Assembly: GCA_002382445.1 (NCBI GenBank)
Contig: DGAQ01000046.1
Span: 3,661-58,379 of the forward strand
Length of the DNA: 54,719 nt
Origin: Porticoccaceae bacterium UBA4026
GTDB lineage: Bacteria; Pseudomonadota; Gammaproteobacteria; Pseudomonadales; Porticoccaceae
Reading direction: 5' to 3'
Shown here: piece after piece, positions 49,112-54,719 of the stretch
Layout: every line of letters starts with the position of its first letter
Numbering within the stretch: position 1 is the stretch's first letter
Notes under the pieces: model-generated
The model's database searches: none
Seen by the model: only the letters and a program-made list of their open reading frames with translations
Told to the model about the DNA's origin: nothing
Made by a program: the position numbers and the translations under genes

Positions 49112-50881
49112 ATGGATCGATCAATCTATTGCGGATTAGTGAGAAGTTCTCATATTGATGAAGAAATTACGCTTTGTGGCTGGGTAGATCGCCGCCGCGA
49201 TCATGGCGGGGTTATCTTTCTCGATTTACGTGACCGTGAAGGGATCGTACAGATTGTTTTTGACTCAGACGCCGGAAAGTTTTTTGACCTTGCTGACAGT
49301 GTTCGATCGGAATACGTGCTAAAAGTTACCGGAAAGGTTCGTCGGCGTAGTGATGCAACCGTTAATTCGAACATGGTCACCGGTGAAATTGAGGTTTACG
49401 CTACTGACTTAGAAATTCTTAACGTTGCTCAAACGCCCCCCTTCCAGCTTGATGATCATGTTACGGTCGGAGAAGATGTGCGACTTAAGTATCGCTACAT
49501 GGACTTGCGTCGCACGGAAATGCAAAACAGTTTGCGTTTTCGTTCCAAGATTACCTCATCGATTCGTAATTATTTGGTCAATGATGGTTTTTTGGATATC
49601 GAAACACCTATTATGACCAGGGCAACTCCTGAAGGAGCTCGAGACTATTTGATTCCCTCTCGTACTCACGCCGGTCAATTTTTTGCCATGCCCCAATCAC
49701 CACAGCTTTTTAAGCAGATGTTGATGGTGGCCGGTTTTGATCGTTATTATCAAATTGCTAAGTGTTTCCGTGATGAAGACCTTAGGGCCGATCGTCAGCC
49801 AGAATTTACCCAAATCGATATCGAAGCATCGTTTATTGATGAAGAGGATATTATGTCTACCTCCGAGACCATGATGACTCATATCTTCGCTGAGCATATG
49901 GGTGTTGAATTCCAGCCTTTTCCACGTATGACCTATGCAGAAGCGATGGATCGGTTTGGGTCAGACAAGCCGGACTTGCGTATACCTTTAGAGTTGGTTG
50001 AAATTAAGGACTTGCTGAAAGATATCGAATTCAAGGTATTTTCTGGGCCAGCTAACGACCCAACATGCAGGGTAGCGGCTTTAAAAGTTCCCGGTGGAGC
50101 TGAAATATCGCGTAAAAAGATAGACGATTACACTAAATTTGTCAGTATTTATGGAGCTAAAGGCCTGGCTTGGATAAAAGTTAATGCCCTTGAAGATGGG
50201 GTTGATGGTTTACAGTCACCGATTATTAAGTTCCTTGGTGATGATGTGACGTTAAATATCATGGAACGTTTGAATGCTAAAAACGGCGACATCATATTTT
50301 TTGGGGCTGACAAATCATCAGTCGTCTCCGAGGCTTTAGGTGCGTTGCGATGTAAGGTGGGTGAAGACCTCAACCTGTACACGTCTGAGTGGGCACCCAT
50401 GTGGGTGATTGACTTTCCTATGTTCGAAGCGACCGATAATGGCGGTTTAACGCCATTGCACCATCCCTTTACCGCTCCGTCGTGTTCAATGGAAGATCTC
50501 CAGTCGGATCCAGCTAATGCGCTGTCTAGAGCTTATGATATGGTGCTTAATGGTGTCGAGCTGGGCGGTGGTTCGATACGTATTCACGACCAAAAAATGC
50601 AAGCAGCTGTGTTTGATGTGTTAGGAATCAATGAGACTGAGCAGCGAGAAAAATTCGGGTTTTTACTTGATGCTCTAAAATTTGGTGCTCCTCCTCATGG
50701 AGGTGTCGCCTTTGGTCTTGATCGATTAATTATGTTAATGGTGGGCGCGGATTCCATTCGAGATGTCATCGCTTTCCCAAAGACTCAGTCTGCAGCCTGT
50801 CTGTTAACCAATGCGCCAAGTTATGTAGATGCGGCGCAGTTGCGTGAGTTGAACATACGCTTGCACAAAAAAGAAGATTAA
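49112..50881 (+). CDS. aspS: Aspartyl-tRNA synthetase
   Basis: Charges tRNA-Asp (possibly also tRNA-Asn). It has 589 residues, the bacterial type with the GAD insertion. Signs: ELCGWVDRRRDHGGVIFLDLRDREG N-terminal anticodon-binding fold (about 19-45, quoted by its key blocks CGWVDRRRDHGG and DLRDREG), motif 2 FRDEDLRADRQPEFTQID (about 216-233), the HHPFTAPS block, and motif 3 PPHGGVAFGLDRLIML. It is followed by yebC 14 bases away. Confidence 0.97.
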   Translation: MDRSIYCGLVRSSHIDEEITLCGWVDRRRDHGGVIFLDLRDREGIVQIVFDSDAGKFFDLADSVRSEYVLKVTGKVRRRSDATVNSNMVTGEIEVYATDLEILNVAQTPPFQLDDHVTVGEDVRLKYRYMDLRRTEMQNSLRFRSKITSSIRNYLVNDGFLDIETPIMTRATPEGARDYLIPSRTHAGQFFAMPQSPQLFKQMLMVAGFDRYYQIAKCFRDEDLRADRQPEFTQIDIEASFIDEEDIMSTSETMMTHIFAEHMGVEFQPFPRMTYAEAMDRFGSDKPDLRIPLELVEIKDLLKDIEFKVFSGPANDPTCRVAALKVPGGAEISRKKIDDYTKFVSIYGAKGLAWIKVNALEDGVDGLQSPIIKFLGDDVTLNIMERLNAKNGDIIFFGADKSSVVSEALGALRCKVGEDLNLYTSEWAPMWVIDFPMFEATDNGGLTPLHHPFTAPSCSMEDLQSDPANALSRAYDMVLNGVELGGGSIRIHDQKMQAAVFDVLGINETEQREKFGFLLDALKFGAPPHGGVAFGLDRLIMLMVGADSIRDVIAFPKTQSAACLLTNAPSYVDAAQLRELNIRLHKKED

Positions 50882-50895
50882 GGCGCTAGGTACTA

Positions 50896-51645
50896 ATGGC
50901 AGGCCATAGCAAATGGGCCAATATCAAGCACCGTAAGGCGGCTCAAGATGCTAAGCGAGGAAAGGTATTTACAAAGGTTATTCGTGAGTTAGTCGTGGCG
51001 GCGAAAGCGGGGGGGCCGAATCCAGAAGACAATCCGCGCCTTAGAGCCGCGGTGGATAAGGCGCTTGGCTCCAATATGAAGCGAGATACCGTCGACAAAG
51101 CTATCGCCAGGGGTGCCGGGGCAGGTGAGGAAGATAATTATGACGAGATCACCTATGAGGGTTATGCCTCGGGTGGTGTCGCAGTGTTGGTAGAATGCAT
51201 GACAGACAATCGCAACCGTACGGTTGGCGATGTAAGGCACGGTTTTAGTAAGCGTGGTGGTAACTTGGGCACTGATGGATCGGTCGCTTATTTATTTAAG
51301 CGTATTGGCCAACTTAGCTATGAGCCAGGTGTCGACGAAGATAAAATAATGGAGGCGGCCTTAGAAGCCGGCGCTGAAGACCTAAACTTAAATGAAGATG
51401 GTTCTGTTGACGTTGAAGCGAGTTGGGAAGAGTTTTTAAATGTCAAAGAAGCACTGATTGCAGCGGGTTTTGTGCCCTCTCATGCCGAGGTGGCGATGGT
51501 AGCCGACACCACTGTGTCCCTAGATAAGAACGGCGCAGAGAAGTTGCTAGGGCTTATTGATGCTCTAGAAGATTTAGATGACGTACAGAATGTGTACACC
51601 AACGCTGAAATTTCGAGTGAGGTGCTAGCGCAACTTGATGAGTAA
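50896..51645 (+). CDS. yebC: YebC/PmpR family regulatory protein
   Basis: A 249-residue member of the YebC family, which has been linked to transcriptional regulation and to relief of ribosome stalling at proline stretches. Signs: MAGHSKWANIKHRKAAQDAKRGKVF at the N-terminus (key residues 1-19), ARGAGAGEEDNYDEITYEGY, and DRNRTVGDVRHGF-like NRNRTVGDVR. It is in the aspS-yebC-ruv order typical of Gammaproteobacteria. It may be relevant that the next gene is rich in proline. Confidence 0.96.
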   Translation: MAGHSKWANIKHRKAAQDAKRGKVFTKVIRELVVAAKAGGPNPEDNPRLRAAVDKALGSNMKRDTVDKAIARGAGAGEEDNYDEITYEGYASGGVAVLVECMTDNRNRTVGDVRHGFSKRGGNLGTDGSVAYLFKRIGQLSYEPGVDEDKIMEAALEAGAEDLNLNEDGSVDVEASWEEFLNVKEALIAAGFVPSHAEVAMVADTTVSLDKNGAEKLLGLIDALEDLDDVQNVYTNAEISSEVLAQLDE

Positions 51646-51777
51646 AGCATGTTCAGGCGGTCAAAAATTTTAAGTGAAGCTGTAGTGTTAGTCAGTGGTA
51701 AGTGTAAGAAGAAATGGTCGTTGATGTTTGGCGACTACAAATGCTCAAACGAGTAATCATTAAACGAGGAAGTACCG

Positions 51778-52386
51778 ATGAAAGTTATCAAAAAGACGAA
51801 AGATTATGTTGTTTATCAAAAGAGTTCTGGGCGTTATGCGGTAAAAGACGCTAACAGAAACTGGGTCAATGCTGACGAAAAAATTAAGATTCTGTTGGCT
51901 GAAGATTTAATTAAAGCGGTGATACCTGCTGCGCCTGTTGTTGAAGAAGCGCCAGTAGAAGAAGTCGCTGCTGTTGAAGAAGCTCCAGTCGTTGAGGAAG
52001 CGCCAGTCGTTGAAGAAGCGCCAGTCGTTGAAGAAGCGCCAGTCGTTGAGGAAGCGCCAGTCGTTGAAGAGGCTCCAGTCGCTGAAGAGGCTCCAGTCGT
52101 TGAAGAGGTTCTAGTAGAGGAAGTCGCTGCTGTTGAAGAAGCTCCTATAGTTGAGGAAGCTCCTGCAGTTGAAGAGGCTCCAGTCGTTGAAGAGGCGCCA
52201 GTCGTTGAAGAGGCTCCAGTCGTTGAAGCGGCGCCAGTCGTTGAAGAGGCTCGAGTAGAGGAAGTCGCTGCTGTTGAAGAAGCTCCTGCAGTTGAAGCGC
52301 CTACTGAAGAAGCGCCTAAGGCCAAAGCTGCTCCAAAAGCTAAGGCTGCTGCAAAAGCTAAACCGGCTAAGAAAACTGAAGACTAA
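51778..52386 (+). CDS. Repetitive Glu-Ala-Pro-Val protein with conserved N-terminal domain and H1-like tail
   Basis: A 202-residue protein with three parts. Residues 1-50 (KTKDYVVYQKSSGRYAVKDA, KILLAEDLIKAV) are a compact domain I do not know by name. Residues about 50-175 are built of the hexapeptide EAPVVE with small variants, arranged in blocks divided by three copies of EEVAAVEEAP. Residues about 176-202 are Ala/Lys/Pro-rich (KAKAAPKAKAAAKAKPAKK), like histone H1 tails and some bacterial H1-like proteins. The middle is strongly acidic and the tail strongly basic. The ATG has GAGGAAG upstream. It sits between yebC and ruvC, an unusual insertion there. Confidence 0.85.
   Translation: MKVIKKTKDYVVYQKSSGRYAVKDANRNWVNADEKIKILLAEDLIKAVIPAAPVVEEAPVEEVAAVEEAPVVEEAPVVEEAPVVEEAPVVEEAPVVEEAPVAEEAPVVEEVLVEEVAAVEEAPIVEEAPAVEEAPVVEEAPVVEEAPVVEAAPVVEEARVEEVAAVEEAPAVEAPTEEAPKAKAAPKAKAAAKAKPAKKTED
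51945..52300 (+). repeat. Tandem 18-base repeat coding for EAPVVE
   Basis: The unit is close to GTTGAAGAAGCGCCAGTC, repeated with gcg/gct and gaa/gag synonymous changes. At the amino-acid level three long blocks are visible, marked by EEVAAVEEAP. The repeat is inside the coding region and stays in frame. It is the most repetitive DNA in the window and could change length by slippage or recombination. Confidence 0.9.
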
Positions 52387-52413
52387 AAAATCAGTTACCA
52401 TTAGCCTGTTACT

Positions 52414-52448
52414 AAAAGCCCTCAGGATTATGTCCTGGGGGCTTTTTA
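52414..52448 (+). terminator. Intrinsic terminator after the repeat protein gene
   Basis: AAAAGCCCTCAGGA (52414-52427) pairs with TCCTGGGGGCTTTTT (from 52433), with one G-T pair, and five T end it. It closes the repeat gene and lies 61 bases before the ruvC start, so ruvC needs its own promoter or read-through. Confidence 0.8.
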
Positions 52449-52509
52449 TTAGTTGACTCTATCTCATGGGATTGCAACACTCATGGCACAGCTACCGACA
52501 AGATTAATG

Positions 52510-53034
52510 ATGACTCGAGTTTTAGGAATAGATCCAGGTTCACGCCGCACCGGTTACGGAATAATTGACGTTGAGAGTGGAAAACTAAAATATGTCACTA
52601 GCGGGATTATTCGGTTACCTGAAAAGTCACTTCCTGATCGTTTGAAAATAATCTTTGATGGCGTTAGCCAAATTATTAGTGAATACACGCCCGAACTGAT
52701 GGCGATTGAAGAGGTGTTTTTCGCAAAGGATCCCAGAGCCGCACTGAAGTTGGGGCAGGCTAGAGGGGCAGCCATCGTGGCAGGGGTGAATGCGGATCTA
52801 AAAGTGGGAGAGTATTCGGCCCGAAGCGTAAAACAAGCCGTGGTAGGTACCGGCGCAGCCGATAAAAAACAAGTGCAGATGATGGTTGCCCGGCTATTGA
52901 AATTACCTCAATCGCCCTCTGAAGATGCAGCTGATGCACTGGCTGTGGCCATCTGCCATAGCCACAGCATGCACTCCCAGGCAGTCTTCGCAAAGAACGG
53001 GGTGACTGGCTTTGCGCGCGGCAGGCTTAAATAA
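52510..53034 (+). CDS. ruvC: Holliday junction resolvase RuvC
   Basis: Cuts Holliday junctions with RuvAB. The ATG at 52510 gives 174 residues starting MTRVLGIDPGSRRTGYG, the normal N-terminus. Catalytic acids: Asp7 (GIDPGS), Glu in AIEEVFF (about 66), and the Asp pair in SEDAADALAVAICH (about 138-142). In-frame starts at 52453, 52483 and 52507 exist but add non-family residues. The ribosome site is weak, and a terminator lies upstream. ruvA follows after 33 bases. Confidence 0.95.
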   Translation: MTRVLGIDPGSRRTGYGIIDVESGKLKYVTSGIIRLPEKSLPDRLKIIFDGVSQIISEYTPELMAIEEVFFAKDPRAALKLGQARGAAIVAGVNADLKVGEYSARSVKQAVVGTGAADKKQVQMMVARLLKLPQSPSEDAADALAVAICHSHSMHSQAVFAKNGVTGFARGRLK

Positions 53035-53067
53035 AATGCAATTATCAATAGATGAGATTTATACACT

Positions 53068-53664
53068 ATGATCGGACAAATCAAAGGCATTATCATTGCA
53101 AAACAAGCGCCTGATCTCATGATTGATGTGCAGGGGATAGGGTATGAGGTGCTGGTGTCTTTAGGAACCTTTTTTGATACCCCAGAAATTGGCGGTGCGG
53201 TTACTTTGCACACTCATTTTGTCGTCCGTGAAGATGCCCAGCTTCTATTTGGTTTTATTACCTTGGAAGAGCGAACCCTATTTCGGCAGTTGATTAAGGT
53301 CAACGGTGTTGGGCCTAAGATGGCGTTGGCAATTCTTTCGGGGATGTCCGCAAATGAATTTGCACATGCAGTACATAAAAACGACATTGGAACTTTGGTT
53401 AAGTTGCCCGGGGTAGGTAAAAAGACGGCTGAACGCTTAGTTATTGAAATGCGCGACAAGATTGATGATGCACAGCTTAACCGGTCTGCCAGTGGTGCCA
53501 TTGGTAAGCTTGTGGGCATCCAACAAGAGGCTGAAAGTGCCTTGACTGCACTTGGCTATAAGCCTCAGGACGCCGCTAAGATGATCAGTCGAGTGTCTGA
53601 TGAAGAAATCACTAGTGCTGAGCAGTTGATAAGGCGCGCATTAAAAAATATGGTTTCACGATAG
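53068..53664 (+). CDS. ruvA: Holliday junction branch migration protein RuvA
   Basis: Binds the four-way junction and loads RuvB. It has 198 residues: OB-fold N-terminus (IGQIKGIIIAKQAPDLMIDVQGIGYEV, quoted by GQIKGIII and DVQGIGYEV), two helix-hairpin-helix motifs (VNGVGPKMALAIL, LPGVGKKTAERLVIEM) and the C-terminal RuvB-binding domain (ALTALGYKPQDAAKMI). It is in the usual ruvC-ruvA-ruvB order. Confidence 0.97.
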   Translation: MIGQIKGIIIAKQAPDLMIDVQGIGYEVLVSLGTFFDTPEIGGAVTLHTHFVVREDAQLLFGFITLEERTLFRQLIKVNGVGPKMALAILSGMSANEFAHAVHKNDIGTLVKLPGVGKKTAERLVIEMRDKIDDAQLNRSASGAIGKLVGIQQEAESALTALGYKPQDAAKMISRVSDEEITSAEQLIRRALKNMVSR

Positions 53665-53762
53665 TCTTAGGTCGGACGTAAATAGCGGGTATTAGGCCGC
53701 TCTTCTAGTGAAAAACTAACAGCACCACTGTATGCTTGTCGCTAAACTTGAGACCCTGCTAA

Positions 53763-54719
53763 ATGATAGAACCTGATCGCCTAATTTCACCTGATATTTC
53801 CGCCTCCGAAGAGCGCTATGATCGTGCTTTGCGGCCCGTAACTTTGGCCGAATATGTAGGTCAGCCCGTGGTTAAAGAGCAGATGGAAATTTTTATAGAG
53901 GCGGCTCGGAGGCGCTCGGAACCCCTTGACCATACGTTGATTTTTGGTCCGCCGGGATTGGGTAAAACTACCTTGGCGCATATCATCGCCCATGAAATGC
54001 AAGTTGACCTCAAAACCACCTCGGGTCCTGTTCTTGAAAAAGCGGGCGACCTTGCCGCGCTGCTGACTAACCTCGAGCCTGGCGACGTTTTATTTATCGA
54101 TGAAATTCATCGATTGAGTCCAGTGGTCGAGGAAATTCTTTATCCCGCCTTAGAAGACTATCAATTGGACATAGTGATAGGAGAGGGGCCTTCGGCGCGT
54201 TCAATAAAGCTGGATTTGCCACCTTTTACACTCGTAGGTGCTACTACTCGTGCTGGTTTGTTGACCTCTCCTTTGAGAGATAGATTTGGTATCGTACAAA
54301 GGCTTGAATTTTACTCGAAAGAAGACCTCGGCAGTATCGTTAAGCGTGCCTGTGGAATCAGCAATGTTAAAATAGATGATGAAGGCGCGCGCGAGATTGC
54401 TTGCCGGGCACGTGGCACTCCTCGTATTGCAAATCGGCTGTTGCGCAGAGTCCGTGACTATGCAGAAGTGAAGGGCGACGGGACAATTACTCAATCGGCC
54501 GCTGATGCCGCATTGAATATGCTAAATGTTGATAAAAGTGGCTTTGACCATCTCGACCGCCGTTTGCTGCTTACCCTGATGGAGAAGTTTGATGGCGGGC
54601 CGGTCGGGGTTGATAGCCTTGCTGCCGCGCTGAGTGAAGAACGCGGCACCATAGAAGACGTCATCGAACCCTATTTGATTCAGCAGGGTTATTTGATGAG
54701 AACGGCGCGTGGGCGGATG
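53763..54719 (+). CDS. ruvB: Holliday junction branch migration ATPase RuvB, 3' end missing
   Basis: AAA+ motor that drives branch migration on RuvA. The frame is open from the ATG at 53763 (MIEPDRLISPDISASEERYD) to the end of the window, 319 codons, so the C-terminus is outside. Visible: LRPVTLAEYVGQ, Walker A FGPPGLGKTTLA, SGPVLEKAGDLAALL, Walker B FIDEIHRLSPVVEE, sensor GATTRAGLLTSPLRDRFG, ARGTPRIANRLLRRVRDYA and the start of the winged-helix domain. About 20-30 residues are missing. The gap to ruvA (98 bases) has no gene. Confidence 0.96.
   Translation, partial: MIEPDRLISPDISASEERYDRALRPVTLAEYVGQPVVKEQMEIFIEAARRRSEPLDHTLIFGPPGLGKTTLAHIIAHEMQVDLKTTSGPVLEKAGDLAALLTNLEPGDVLFIDEIHRLSPVVEEILYPALEDYQLDIVIGEGPSARSIKLDLPPFTLVGATTRAGLLTSPLRDRFGIVQRLEFYSKEDLGSIVKRACGISNVKIDDEGAREIACRARGTPRIANRLLRRVRDYAEVKGDGTITQSAADAALNMLNVDKSGFDHLDRRLLLTLMEKFDGGPVGVDSLAAALSEERGTIEDVIEPYLIQQGYLMRTARGRM

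Noticed and set aside
51834..52325. A 163-residue Ser/Thr/Gly/Ala-rich open frame on the reverse strand of the repeat gene
   Set aside because: It is the mirror of the EAPVVE repeat, with no ribosome site, no domain and extreme composition; open only because the repeat has no stop in that phase.

Overview
The window looks like part of the chromosome of a free-living, probably marine, gammaproteobacterium. Two things suggest this: the fmdB-aspS-yebC-ruvC-ruvA-ruvB order at the right end is typical of Gammaproteobacteria, and there is a large load of acyl-CoA dehydrogenases, short-chain dehydrogenases and medium-chain reductases, as in oligotrophic marine lineages of the Cellvibrionales / SAR92 / OM60 kind. 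The lineage is an inference from gene content and order; there is no rRNA gene here. I see no tRNA gene, CRISPR array, insertion sequence, integrase or phage gene.

Layout. (1) 1-4907: NAD-dependent molybdenum formate dehydrogenase, fdsB (cut by the window edge)-fdsA-fdhD/fdsC-fdsD. (2) 4952-6445, reverse: an exported type I sulfatase. (3) 6631-13299: a nearly complete molybdenum cofactor set (moaC, moaD, moaE, mobA, xdhC-like, moeB, moaB, moeA, moaA), which can make the bis-MGD used by the formate dehydrogenase. (4) 13469-18929: a tandem double-TetR regulator, iron alcohol dehydrogenase, thioesterase, SDR, an MltC-like lytic transglycosylase and a CPBP membrane protein that may be frameshifted. 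(5) 18957-26864: lipid-type catabolism, with tesB and an NADP-dependent reductase on the reverse strand, then three acyl-CoA dehydrogenases, an MFE-2-like SDR and an MDR reductase forward. The first two dehydrogenases look like a heteromeric pair. (6) 27055-31208: YbjQ, a DedA-like protein that follows a PlsC-like acyltransferase in the same frame across one amber codon, and a flavoprotein plus DUF2855 pair. (7) 31476-33820: a secreted CocE/NonD hydrolase with a decayed gene remnant behind it. (8) 33976-35283: a strongly structured non-coding stretch, then ubiX translationally coupled to a UPF0306 flavin-binding-like protein.

(9) 35289-47709 is the most interesting part, a glutamate/proline/D-amino acid locus. 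It holds putA (reverse), an Lrp-type regulator (forward), and then a reverse-strand series: proS, a DUF1445 protein, pxpA, pxpB, a pxpC fused to DUF4392, a D-amino acid aminotransferase and alanine racemase. DUF1445 and DUF4392 are the two halves of mammalian D-glutamate cyclase (DGLUCY). PxpABC is the bacterial 5-oxoprolinase. The fused PxpC-DUF4392 polypeptide therefore physically links D-glutamate cyclisation to oxoproline opening. My reading is a route D-glutamate -> 5-oxoproline -> glutamate, beside enzymes that make D-Ala and D-Glu and beside proline -> glutamate oxidation by PutA.

(10) 47801-54719: a HIT protein, an intergenic region with two strong palindromes, fmdB, aspS, yebC, a protein built of Glu-Ala-Pro-Val repeats with a histone-H1-like tail, then ruvC, ruvA and ruvB (cut by the right edge). 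Start codons were chosen from Shine-Dalgarno spacing, operon overlaps and family N-termini, and many differ from the longest open frame.
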